A stretch of 64,000 nucleotides of DNA from Thermothielavioides terrestris NRRL 8126 (Eukaryota > Ascomycota > Sordariomycetes > Sordariales > Chaetomiaceae). Under the pieces are notes generated by a model, which searched no databases, was not told the DNA's origin, and saw only the letters and a list, made by a program, of their open reading frames with translations. The position numbers and the translations under genes are program-made. The stretch spans positions 868,001 to 932,000 of the forward strand of contig NC_016459.1 of the NCBI RefSeq assembly GCF_000226115.1, read 5' to 3'. This document shows positions 1-9,859 of the stretch, piece by piece (the stretch's first letter is position 1; the number at the start of each line of letters is the position of its first letter).

Positions 1-1000
1 TCTTTGAACTAGCGTTCCTAGATCTTCTAAATGTTGTTAAGAATTATAAAGCTACTATTTGGCGCCTTGGGCTCTAGTCTAGATAGGCGAATTGGGGATA
101 TATGCCTATACCTACGTCTAGAAGCTAGTTCCTCTATAGAGGAACTGTCTCCCTTATTAGATAGTTTATTAGATAGTGTAGAGCTGTCTAGTAGCTAGGC
201 AGAGGCTAGAGCAGGACTAGGAATACTGTTTAATTGTAACGATTGTATAATTAGAGGCTTAGGGATAGGGAGGAGCTAGGGTAGTATCTGCTAAGTAGCT
301 AGATCGAGGTTAGGTTCAGTAGGTATATATTCTAGGACTAGGGAGCTCGCTATAGGTATAGCATTAGCAATTCAACGCTAGTGATCAAATTCGCTATTTG
401 ACTAAATGGCATTTATATATTGAGGGGGACCAAGGGCGCTAATAGGCCATAGATACTACGTCGTTTTATTGCTAGCTATATAGCGTATCGTTTTGTTACT
501 AGCTATATAGTATATCGTTTTATTACTAGCTATATAGTACATTGTTTTACTGCTAGCTATATAGTATATTGTTTTATTACTAACTATACAAATCGAGCTA
601 ATCTATAGCTAGATCAATGCTAAGCAACTGCTAATCGGTAGATAGTAAAACAATTTACTTAGTATATCTTTTAGTTACTAGCTATATAAAGCGAGCTAGT
701 CTATAGCAAGATATTGGTCTATAGCTAGATCAATATTTAGCAACTACTAATATATATTATTAGCAAACTAGTTGACTAATTTACTAATAGGATCTATTGG
801 ATATAGGCTAAATATATACTTCTATAGCGATACAACGTTGTAATATAGGTCGGAGCACAATAGAGGGTAGGTATAGACACAGATTAGTTAGGGAAACATA
901 GGTAGGATATAAACTAGCGGCTAGGTAGCTGCTAACGCAACGCGAGCGTAAGGACCACCGTATAGAAATTGTTAAGCGGCGGCAAAAGGAGTGACTTCTA
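1..1000. repeat. AT-rich, TpA-dense repeat relic (RIP-like)
   Basis: This block is strongly AT-rich, full of TA and CTAG steps, and carries no believable reading frame. Short phrases such as ctatagctagatcaat recur around 605-740, so it is built from diverged repeats. The bias matches repeat-induced point mutation of a transposon or other repeat in Pezizomycotina. Composition turns ordinary near position 1000. No transposase or polymerase domain can be recognised, so the parent element is unknown. Confidence 0.65.
462..596. repeat. 27-bp tandem repeat, about five copies
   Basis: Five consecutive units of 27 bp start at 462, 489, 516, 543 and 570. Each begins cgttttatt or tgtttta and contains ctagctatatag in the middle; the last unit is the most diverged. 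Differences between units are mainly C/T and G/A changes, as expected if a tandem array was later mutated by RIP. Confidence 0.8.
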
Positions 1001-1550
1001 AGCGCGGGACCCACGGGTATCTGTGGGGACTATGGAAATTAGGCTTGGCGGGACCTCTTTAACGTCTACCACGAATCGCGATGTACCCCTGCCCTAACCC
1101 TCACACCCTTACATTAATCGTTCACATCCGTATTCGCATCCGTATTCACATCTCATCTGTGGCTGGAAGAGGTTGGTGAGGTGCCACGGGTTAGGGTTGT
1201 AGTTGCCCACATCTGCAACAGCACCTCCTTTCTTCCTCCCACACATGCGGGGAAGTCTTGATGAGGGTCCCCGCACCAGGCCGCGCCATTTCTTGTGTCG
1301 CGAAGCTTAGTTCCGTATGTCGAAGTTCCTCGATACGCCGATCGACTGGGAGGGCGGCCAGATGGGTTCTCACGGGAATAACTAAATGACCATTGATCGC
1401 TCCACATTCCCCTTGGGAGCTATGAACCCCTCAAAAGTACACACTTCTCCATTTTGAGTGTTCTTCAACTAACGCTATTGGGAAATAGCCGGAGTAACCA
1501 ATCTAGTATAACTTACAAATCCGCACGCTACATCTGAACCGTCCCTCTTC

Positions 1551-1621
1551 GGACGAGTAGCTCAGGGGTAGAGCAACCGGCTGCAGTCCGGTAGGTCACG
1601 CGTTCAAATCGCGTCTCGTCC
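1551..1621 (+). tRNA. tRNA-Cys (anticodon GCA), intronless
   Basis: A complete 71-nt cloverleaf can be folded. The acceptor stem is GGACGAG/CTCGTCC, the D arm is GCTC-AGGGGTA-GAGC, the anticodon stem ACCGG/CCGGT holds the loop CTGCAGT with anticodon GCA, the variable loop is 5 nt, and the T arm is ACGCG-TTCAAAT-CGCGT. There is no intron. A T6 run at 1633-1638 fits a Pol III terminator. CCA is not encoded, as in eukaryotes. It lies about 550 bp from the RIP-like block and 73 bp past the stop of the convergent Q/H-rich gene. Confidence 0.95.
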
Positions 1622-1632
1622 TTGCTCACGAC

Positions 1633-1638
1633 TTTTTT
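1633..1638 (+). terminator. Pol III T6 terminator of tRNA-Cys
   Basis: A run of six T residues begins 12 nt after the tRNA 3' end, the usual RNA polymerase III termination signal. Confidence 0.7.
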
Positions 1639-1694
1639 CTTCCCCGTTTTCCCACGAGCTCCTGGAGGTGCTTTCTCACCAGCTTCTGCATTCA

Positions 1695-3314
1695 TCACTC
1701 CCTCCACAAACTCCCCCACCCGGCCTCCCTCACGCGCCGTTCCAACGCCTCCAACAAGCCCACATACCTCTCCCACAAACCGGCCGTCCCCCACCGCTTC
1801 CCGGCGTGATACTCCAGCATCTCCTCCACCTTCCTGACCTCCCCCATCCCCGCCACGACCCCCTCCCAAGCAGCGCAAAACGCCCACTCCGCGGCCAGCG
1901 GCCCCGCCATCTCCGCGTCGGGCAACACCTCCGCGTCGTCCACCACCGCCGCACCCCCGCCGCCGCCTCCTCCTCCTCCGCCTCCGCCGCTGGCGGACCC
2001 GATCCAGAACCCGCCCAGCGCGGCCCGCTCCTCGCGCGCCTGCGCCTCCCGCGCCAGCACTGCCACGGCCCGCGAGCCGCGCGCCACCCGCTCGCGCAGC
2101 CCCCCGAAGAAGGCCTTGACCGCGACCTCGCGCGGGAAGCGGCGCTCGGCGCGCGCCTGCTCGGCCTCGTGCGCTGCGACCAGGGCGTGGGAGCGGGCTA
2201 GGGCCGCGTGGAGTTCTGTGATCTGGTGGGACAGCGTGAGCAGCGTCGAGGAGGGGATTGCTGCTGCTGCTGCTGCGCCGGTTTGGGCCGGGTAGGCGGG
2301 GGATGGGGAGGCCGGGGTTGGGTTGGGGTCCGGCTGTGGGTGGTGAGAGGTGGCGCAGCATTTTGGTATGGTGGAGCATCGAGCGCAGGGGGCTGGCTCG
2401 AGGTTGGGTTGTGCGTAGGTGGCGAAGATATCTTTTGAGAGAGGGCCCGGAGACGGAGGGGTGGCTTCGGGGCTGGGTGGTGCGGCAATGACGGTCATCC
2501 CGGGTGAGGCAAAGCCGGGAGCGGGGTGCGGTTTGAGGATTGGTTTACGGGGGCGCAAGTTGTCGTGCCTAGGGAAGTGCTGCTGCTGGTCCCTCGGGGT
2601 GGTGTCGAAGCTGACGCGGCTGGGCGGAGGTTGAGGAGCACTGGTTTCAGCGATTTGTCCTGGCGGTGCGGCCTGCCTCTCTACACACCGTTGCTGCTGC
2701 TCCTGCTGCGGCGGATGCTCTGTAGCGGTGTCTGCAGCGGTGTCTGTATCGATAACGAGATCGATGTCGTCGTTGTCATAGTATGACCGCAGATGTAAGT
2801 TATGCGCCGGTAGCAGCTCTTCCTGATGCTGCTGTTGATGCTGCTGCTGTTGCTGGTGGTGTTGCTGGTGGTCGTGCTGCTTATGCTGCTTATGCTGCTG
2901 ATGTTTCTGTTGTCGTTGTTGCTGCTGTTGCTGGTGGTGCTGCTGGTGGTGGTGGCGGCGGTTGTGCTGCTGCTGCTGAGAGGAAGAACGGCGTGAGTTT
3001 TGGCCGCGTCCAGGCTGATCGTTGTGAACTGGCCGCGGCGAATGCTGCTTTTTGTCCTCGCCGAGAGCTCCTCTATTCTCTCTCTCTCCCTGGCTGTGAC
3101 GATCGTGGTGCTGATTACCCTGTCGAGTCTTGTGCCGGTTCTGCTCATGATTCTCTTGCCTTCGTGCACGATACTGGGAGTTAGCATCCCTTGAACGACC
3201 TACTGTTCCGGTCATTTGATCGTTGTTACTGTGACCATGACCAAGGTCATGGCCCCGTCGAGGGTGCCGCTGGTGCTCCTGCTTGCCGCGATGGCCGGGT
3301 GCTCCAGCATGCAT
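1695..3314 (-). CDS. Q/H-rich low-complexity protein with C-terminal coiled coil, unknown function
   Basis: This is one uninterrupted frame of 539 codons. Residues 1-165 are almost entirely Q, H, R, N, S and K, with long mixed Gln/His tracts at about 110-165. The middle is Pro-rich and includes an RKPILKP motif near residue 257. The last ~190 residues look folded: a helical heptad-like segment starting TLSHQITELHAALARSH, a short Gly run, and a helical end with conserved-looking Trp residues. No catalytic domain is recognised. The first ATG is at 3314; another in frame at 3215 (MTGTVGRS) could be the true start. Such architecture is common in fungal nuclear or RNA-related proteins, but that is inference only. 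The gene converges on the tRNA. Confidence 0.6.
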   Translation of the reverse strand: MHAGAPGHRGKQEHQRHPRRGHDLGHGHSNNDQMTGTVGRSRDANSQYRARRQENHEQNRHKTRQGNQHHDRHSQGERENRGALGEDKKQHSPRPVHNDQPGRGQNSRRSSSQQQQHNRRHHHQQHHQQQQQQRQQKHQQHKQHKQHDHQQHHQQQQQHQQQHQEELLPAHNLHLRSYYDNDDIDLVIDTDTAADTATEHPPQQEQQQRCVERQAAPPGQIAETSAPQPPPSRVSFDTTPRDQQQHFPRHDNLRPRKPILKPHPAPGFASPGMTVIAAPPSPEATPPSPGPLSKDIFATYAQPNLEPAPCARCSTIPKCCATSHHPQPDPNPTPASPSPAYPAQTGAAAAAAIPSSTLLTLSHQITELHAALARSHALVAAHEAEQARAERRFPREVAVKAFFGGLRERVARGSRAVAVLAREAQAREERAALGGFWIGSASGGGGGGGGGGGGAAVVDDAEVLPDAEMAGPLAAEWAFCAAWEGVVAGMGEVRKVEEMLEYHAGKRWGTAGLWERYVGLLEALERRVREAGWGSLWRE

Positions 3315-4116
3315 TGTGAGGATTGCCTAATCAACACCCAAATGCGGTTCGTTATGACCCTTTATCATTCAGCCCGGAATGTGCCCCTTCCACACACGGT
3401 GCCAACTGAGTGCTGGCCGCGAGACTAAAGAACCTGTGTGGGTTGGGGCATTCGTTCTTATCATGCTTCTCTTGACAAAGGGTGGAAACAAAGCCTTTGT
3501 CCGAACACAGACTCGGTCTGGTCATCAAGTTGTGCCGCATGCTGCAGCTGCCGTTGTCAGATCCCGCAGATGCCATACGAGCATGATTGTGCAGTTACTA
3601 AGGTTGGGAGGCTTGACCTGCGGCAACTACCTATACGCAGTCAAATCAGCGCGTCGCGGTCATACATACTTCACCATTCGGACACGGTGAGGGTCGCCTC
3701 GAAACAAAGCATTAGGTTGGCAGTAAGTTGTTGCCTGCTACAACGAGAACAATGCCTTTCAGAACTTCACGTGTTTTTCTTATAAAGGCGGCGACCTTTG
3801 TCCACATTTGACGCAACACCGATACCCCGGGTCTCTCGAGCACAGTTTGAGATCTTTTGATTCAGGAGAAAACAGCGTGCGGTCAACGCACCTGGTCGGC
3901 GTAGCCACTTGTCCGACTCGATATGGCTATCCGGAAAAAGGTGTTCTCTCGAAAAGGGGTCAAACACGCCAGTACATAGTTATCCATCGAATCATCTGCA
4001 TGTTAGCTGGAGTTCGCTCCGACTCCATGCGCACGCCTGGACAGAATCTCCGCTCCGAATATCAGGATAACCTCAATGCGAGATATAGAATACTAGACCG
4101 TGATTCCGCCGCCGTT
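3315..4116. other. Intergenic, no gene seen
   Basis: Short frames occur on both strands but none shows a domain, coding-like third-position bias or splice-linked extension. The stretch probably holds the promoter of the Q/H-rich gene and the 3' region of the aminotransferase. Confidence 0.5.
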
Positions 4117-5728
4117 TCACTTGTCCACCAGCATGAGTTGCCGGTGCCTCTCCAGGAAATCCCTGACCGCTTCAACAAAGGCGTCCAGCTCCTCGTTTTC
4201 CGTCTCCAGTATGAGCGCCAGAAAACCCCTCCGCGTCGTCCAGAACCCGGCCTCGAGCATCTCGAACCAGAAGAGATCCCGCAAATCGGGCCTCTCCTTC
4301 CCCTTTATATCCTCCGCACACTCGATGTCCTCCAACCCGTCCTCGGTAAAATGCAAGCCGATCAAGGAGCCCCGGCCAGTGATGCTCAACCTCGTTCCAC
4401 GCGCAACGTCTCTCAGCTTCTCCCTGAACCGGTCCCCCCTCTCATTGAACGAGACGCACACCTCTGGGGTGTAGGCCTCCTTCAACGCCGCGTACCCTGC
4501 GCACATGGCCAGCGTATTGTTGTTAAACGTGCCTGAGTGCGCCATCGCGCCGGCCAAGCGCGGGTCATACACGGCCATGACGTCCTCACGACCGCCAAAC
4601 GCACCAAACGGCAGGCCGCCGCCCAGATACTTGCCCAGCGTCACCAGGTCTGGGCTCAGGCCCAGCGCCGCCCCCAGCCCGCCCGGCGCCAGTCGCGACG
4701 TCATGACCTCGTCCAGGATAAACAACGCCCCGTTCTCCCGCGCTGCCGCCCGCACGCCGAGCAAGAACTCGCTCCGCCCCGGTATGACCCCTCCTGCGCC
4801 TTGCATCGCCTCGACCAACACCGCCGCCAACTCTCCCCTGGCCGCCACCGCCTCGATCACCCGCCGCGCCATCGCCAGATCGTTATACCGCCGCACAACC
4901 ACAAAATCCCGCTTATCCACCGTGTTGTCCGGCAGCCCATCCACAACCGCACCCCCCCCAAGCGCAGCCCCGTCCCCTCCTCTCTCCCCACCACCACCCT
5001 CACCCTCACTTCCCCCGCCTGCCCCCGCCGCAGCACCGACCGGAAAACTCAACACCCCCCCATGATACCCGCCGGCAAAGACAACCCCACCCCGTTTCCC
5101 CGTGAACCGCCGCGCAGCAGCGAGCGCGTGCAGATTGGCCTCGGTCCCGCTCGTCGTGAAACGCACGCGCGCCAGGCCGAAGCGGGCGGACAGCAGCGCG
5201 GCGTGGCGGCGCTCGTGGGGCGTGGTGGCGCCGAGCGACAGGCCCGTCTCGGCCAGCGCGGCGTGCAGAGCGCGCTGGACCGTCGGGTGCGAGTGGCCTA
5301 GTAGTCCGGCTGAGAGGTCGCCTGCTAGGTCGACGTATCTTGCTCTGGGGGTTAGAGGCGGGGTTGGTTGAGAGGTTGATCTGGTGGGGATATTGTGGGG
5401 GGGGGAGGGGGGGTTGTGAGGGAGAGGTGGGAAGGTGGCGCATTGGGGATGGGAAGAACCAAGGAAGGGGGGAATGGGAGATGGATCTTAAAGGCCAGGG
5501 AGGGGCTTACTTGTGCCCATCGACGTCCCACAGGTGGGCGCCCTCGCCGCGTTGCATGGTGATGGGGAAGGGGGCGGTGTGCAGCAGCGTGCGGGTGTTG
5601 CCGCCCGGGAGGGAGGCGACGGCGAGGTTGTGCTGCGCTTGGGAGAGCGGGTTGTTGGCGACGAAGCGGGCCTCGGCGGCGCGCAGGGCCGCGAGTGCCG
5701 CGTCGCGGGTAGGGGACGGGTTGGGCAT
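4117..5728 (-). CDS. Class III PLP aminotransferase, glutamate-1-semialdehyde aminomutase-like
   Basis: There are two exons: 5728-5511, then from 5344 or 5338 to 4117, giving about 479-481 residues. The donor GTAAGC is clear; the acceptor is either CAG at 5345 or AAG at 5339, both in frame. Family marks are a substrate-cradle segment (LWDVDGHKYVDL type), RFTTSGTEAN for phosphate binding, LDEVMTSR with the Asp that contacts the pyridine nitrogen, and TLGKYLGGG with the Schiff-base Lys near residue 310. Fungi lack the C5 heme pathway, so true GSA aminomutase activity is unlikely. These fungal homologues probably transaminate another amino acid or amino ketone. A Gly/Glu-rich insertion of about 30 residues after YHGGVLSF is unusual for the fold. 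Confidence 0.88.
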
Positions 5729-6234
5729 CGCGGCCGTGGTGAAGGATTTGAAGTGTCCGGGGACTGCTTCTTTCCAAGCTGCTACGCTGGGTTAGGCTAT
5801 GTGTTGCCAAGTTTGGCTGTGGCTCGGTGAGGTTGGAGCGAAAGTGAAGTGGAGAGAGGGGTATTCTGTAAGGTACTCTGGGTCATAAGGTATTCAAGTT
5901 ACCCTGCGCCTGCGGTAGTTGACCCGAAGCTGCTGCTGACTCGGCCCGAACGAAGCTTGCGGGACCCACTTGCCACTTGCCGGTCGAGGTCGACGTCGTC
6001 CTCTTCTCGGCCGCGTTTACGGCTCGGGTCAGCTCCCGTCTAGGACAGCGGTTCAGTGGCATCAGGTAAGCAACACCTGGAAGTGCTCGCTTCCGCCCTC
6101 CTCCCTGACCGGGCCGCAGGTCGGGCAGGCGCTGTTCTCCCCAAGAGTGAATGACCGGCCCCCGGGTTATGAATGGGATGAGAGTCGAAAAGGCCCGGTG
6201 AAGTCGTTTCATTGACGAAGGATTATGCACGAAC
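5729..6234. other. Intergenic, no gene seen
   Basis: This is the upstream region of the aminotransferase and the 3' side of the damaged regulator. Small overlapping frames on both strands show no domain. Confidence 0.5.
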
Positions 6235-8034
6235 CTACGCCGTCAAGGAAGCAGCGAGCATGATAAGTCCGCCCAGTGCATCCATTCCTGAACACCACTC
6301 GTCCCAATTCGTTGTGGTCCACAAAGGGCCCTCGACAGGACGGTGCGTGCGGATTTGCACCGCGTCACTGACGCAATGCAGATGGTCTTGGTCTTCAAGT
6401 TTGACCAGATCGCCGTTCGCGGCCAGCGCAAACGCAGTCCGAGCCTCGGCCTCGTCTCTCTCAACTTCCGCCCTCCACGCCAACTCGTCGCGTGCTTCCC
6501 AGAGCTGTTTTCGGGATGGCAGAGGGGCTATGACCAGATTTGTTTCCCGCCGCACATTGCACATGCCTGCCGGCTCGAAGTAGAACAGCAGACCCACGAC
6601 CTGGAATATCACGCACAGTCTGTTTCCCGTGGTTAGCAATCTGAACATCGGGGCCGGTTCCGTGATACCAGCACAGAGTTCGAGGGGAGCACCCTCGCTT
6701 CGATTCTTCTAAGATCCAATCATCCCAGCTGGCCAGCGGATCGGGGTCGGATGCGACTTCGACGCGGCTGAATTGCGTGGATATTGCCTGCATTCGTTTA
6801 AGTAGGGTTAGGATAAGTCTGCCGGGACTACCGGGTGAGTGAACTGGACGTACCACCACGGCGGCAATCAAGAGAGAATCGAAGTTGTTGTGTTGCGTCT
6901 CGCCTTCGCCCAACCTGGGAATGAGGTAAACGGAGAGAGCCTGCAAGGCCGCAAGCAGTCCCTGTTTCTTCCACCCGTGGTACTGCAAGGGAATCTCGTT
7001 AACTCACTGACCACACACCATGATCACGTCTCATCCCGGCTCCGAGCGGACGCGACATACCTCTCCAAGGAAACGCTCACACTCGGCCCGCACGTTCCTC
7101 CAGAACAACTTTCGGCTCCCGGGAACCTGACTGTTCATCATATGCAGCAGACTGATGCAGTTGTGGAGCGGCTCCATCTCGTCGACCGCCGCACCAGAAC
7201 CGGCTACCAGCCGCGGGTGGATGAACGGTGGCAACGAGTTGCGGTCCAGCATCATCCGCGGGTAGGCTTTCAGCGTGTGAAGAACGAGACTGGCGGTCCT
7301 CTGCGTTTTGACTTCCAACTTCGGTCGCTGGATGAGCGGCCCGAAACGATAAGGCAGCTGTTTTAGTATTGGTACAGACGGAGACAACAACGCGACTTGG
7401 AGGTCACGGGGCGCCGCTGTTTGGACGTGCGAAGGTGTCGAGCCACGCAACGCAGTTGGCGGCAGAGCTGAGAGAAGCTGAGTCGCATCGTCGGGCACCT
7501 GCGGACTCGCGAGGTCGGAAAGATTGAAAGGCGGATCCTCCCAGCCAAGTGGAAGGTACAGGTCTGCTGCTGCATCCGTGGACGCAGCGAGACCTGATAC
7601 CGCCGAGGAGGCGTCGAACAAGGCGTAATCGAGGGTCGGATCGAAAATGTCGGCCACCTGCCGGGGGGAATCACTATCACTGCCGTGTTGCTCTTTTGGA
7701 GCGCTGCCCGCGCGCGTGCCCCTGGGCGTGCTGCTAGCTGGATACTGGCATTCGAGGGCTCAGGTCAGGCAACCCGCGCAGGCGGGCCGCGCGTTATCGC
7801 AGCGCCGCTTGCGTCTCGCACAAGGAATGCGAGACCGGGCCCGAGGAACGGCACTGCCTCTGCGAGACTGGCAGTAGTATCTGTGTCTCTGGAGGGTCGA
7901 CTCTGGAGCCCGGCATGGTTGGCCTTCTTGTCAGCTCGCCTTGTTCCGTTGCGGGCCGTGGAACACGCACGCTTATCGAACGGTTTGTTGCATAGCGCGC
8001 AGCGCAGCACGGACTGCATCGCTTGGTCGCTCAT
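6235..8034 (-). pseudogene. C2HC + Zn2Cys6 fungal transcription factor with in-frame TGA in the zinc cluster
   Basis: Five exons can be joined in frame: 8034-7971, 7902-7061, 6982-6854, 6787-6693 and 6619-6235. All have usable GT..AG introns (the second donor is GTATGT, the third GTACGT) and would encode about 504 residues. Exon 1/2 gives a C2HC finger (CALCNKPFDK then STLQRHRYYC), followed by a Zn2Cys6 cluster. Two lesions hit the cluster. The first Cys is Arg (S-R-I-P-C where S-C-x-x-C is expected), and after CAGCLT the frame reads TGA at 7762-7760 before continuing ALECQYP. Everything downstream stays open and keeps family features, including LLFYFEPAG and the C-terminal WDEWCSGMDALGG. As written, only ~69 residues would be made. 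An upstream in-frame ATG at 8070 is possible. A sequencing error, a recent null allele or stop readthrough are the alternatives. Confidence 0.8.
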
Positions 8035-8070
8035 TTCAAAGTAGACCGCAGCGACCTGGAGTTGTATCAT

Positions 8071-8898
8071 ACGCCTTCCTAGCCGTGGTTTGGCAGTGGT
8101 GGTGCAGTGTTCCGGAGCGGTTCAAACTCTGAGGGAGAGCCGCAGCTGGCCAGCGTTTTGTCAGCAAGCAGCGGGTAGCTACAGTTTGTAAGTGTTGCAG
8201 GGCCCACTCTATGTGGCCCGTGCTCTCCAGACAGCCCCCCTGATGGATCATCCTGTATACAGAGTTTTCCTCCTTTTCTTCCTGTAGATACACAGATTGA
8301 ATACACCACATTCGCCATACCAGTTGCTCAGTGGCTTGCGAGAGTAAGTTAGGGAGTTACAGTGCGGGAACGGCGCGGCAGTGCACATACAGCAGGGTGG
8401 TCCTCCCACAAAAACGTGTACGATTGTAGGTTCATTAGAAAACTTCATTGGCCGTTTCTCTCCTGGCGTCTTCGACCATAGCAAACCGGGGCTGTGTGGG
8501 CATCGCATCGAAGCTCAGATTGGTATGTACACGGTGCGAGCAACCACGCGAACCTCCATCGGCGGGCGGAACACTTTGTAAGAGCTCCGCCGCAGCGTAG
8601 CAACCTGCTTGTACAATCTCCGCATTGCAATGCCCGCCGTGGTGTCCGCTCCGTCATGGCTTGCCACTTCACAGGCTTCACAATCCCGCCACGGATTGGC
8701 CATGGGAATGGGAATTTGTAATCTAGGGGCGGTGGACTGGGAGATTCTCAACAACTCCGGGAGGATAAATATGGGCATTCATTGCAGACGATGACGGTGG
8801 CTTCAGTCCCAAAAGCAGACTCGCAGTCCATCAAGCAGTCAAGCCATCGAATCAACAAATCATCTATCTCTGTCCTCCCGCCTGTGAACACCACGACC
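8071..8898. other. Divergent intergenic region between damaged regulator and damaged dehydrogenase
   Basis: No gene is seen. The two flanking genes point away from each other, so this would be their shared promoter region. Scattered short frames have no domain support. Confidence 0.45.
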
Positions 8899-9573
8899 AT
8901 GTCGACCGCCCCCTTCCCTTCGCCCACCAGCAAGTGGCACAACAACACCTACCCGTCCCTCTCCCCGACCCGGCCCGAGCTCTCCGCCAAGGGCAAGACG
9001 GTGCTGATCACCGGCGGCGGCACCGGCATCGGCGCCGAAACAGCGCGCATCGCCCTGCTGGGCCGCCGCGCGCAGCCGCTGCAGGCGACCAAGGCCGCCA
9101 GCGAGCGCGACTTCCCGGGCGTCGACGTCTTCGCGCACCCCGCCGACGTGACCAGCAAGCCCGACGTCGACGCCGCCTTCGCCGCCTTCCTGAACAACGG
9201 CCAAGGCCGCCTCGACGTGCTGGTCAGCGGCGCCGCCGTGATCGGCACGCTCGCGCCCGTGCGCGACGCCGACCCGGACGCCTTCATGGATGCGATCAAC
9301 CAGAACGTCCGGGGTTGTTTTCTGTTGTTGTGTGAAGTGAGAGCTGACGGTTTGTCTTTTGGGACATGATTAGTGTCCCTGCCGGCAAGCTTCATTCTCT
9401 GGCTGGCGAGCCCGGAGGCGCGTTTCCTGAAGGGCAAGTTCGTGTGGTCGAACTGGGATGTTGACGAGCTGAAGGAGCATCGCGAGGAGCTGGAATCCAG
9501 CACGAAGTTGAATATCGGTCTTGGCGGTTGGCCGTTTGGCAACTTCACCTCGAAGCTGAACTTGGATGCCTAG
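8899..9573 (+). pseudogene. Short-chain dehydrogenase/reductase lacking its catalytic core
   Basis: The N-terminus is a clear NAD(P)-binding SDR start: ELSAKGKTVLITGGGTGIG at about residues 29-47. Immediately after, the helix that should follow the glycine motif is missing about 9-10 residues (AETAR joins directly to IALLGRR). The NNAG-type motif reads VSGAAVIG. After NQNVR at 9304-9315 an intron-like stretch ends ATTAG at 9372. The sequence then resumes with SLPASFILWLASPEARFLKG, which is the normal C-terminal end of this fungal SDR subfamily. About 100 residues, including the catalytic Ser and YxxxK, are absent. A join from 9315 to the base after the TTAG keeps the frame, so a short protein could be made but not a working dehydrogenase. 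ATG is at 8899. Confidence 0.78.
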
Positions 9574-9859
9574 TCAGTGTGTCACTTAGCTAGGGTATAG
9601 ACTAGCCGGGCCTCGTGCTGGCCTGGATGGGTGCGCAATCAGACAATGTTGAGATTCTGACACCTGCTTGCCATGGAATACTCAACAAACCAACCGGTCA
9701 AAATCATCCCAATCCTCCCGGGGGCAGCCATCAACGCCGCAACTCCGTTCCCAATGCCCGCCCCACCCAGCCTAATACAAATGGCATGCCCACGCCTCGC
9801 TACGCCGCCTTCCCAGTTACCTTAGCAGGGAAAACGAAAACAAAGACACGCAAGCCCAC

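Noticed and set aside
1089..1200. Interstitial telomere repeats (ccctaaccct and ttagggtt)
   Set aside because: Only one to one and a half units each, in opposite orientation; chance level. The same applies to ccctaaccc near 61283.
1528..2379. Minus-strand frame of 283 codons running through the tRNA-Cys
   Set aside because: It overlaps the tRNA and the real Q/H-rich gene in another frame; composition is Arg/Gly-rich shadow sequence.
7760..7762. Programmed stop readthrough of the TGA in the transcription factor
   Set aside because: The following bases (GCC) do not match the known CTA readthrough context, and a second lesion removes a zinc ligand, so decay is simpler.
9304..9372. SDR intron using the GTGAGA donor near 9336
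   Set aside because: The intron would be only 37 bp and breaks the frame; the join from 9315 keeps frame but still lacks the catalytic region.
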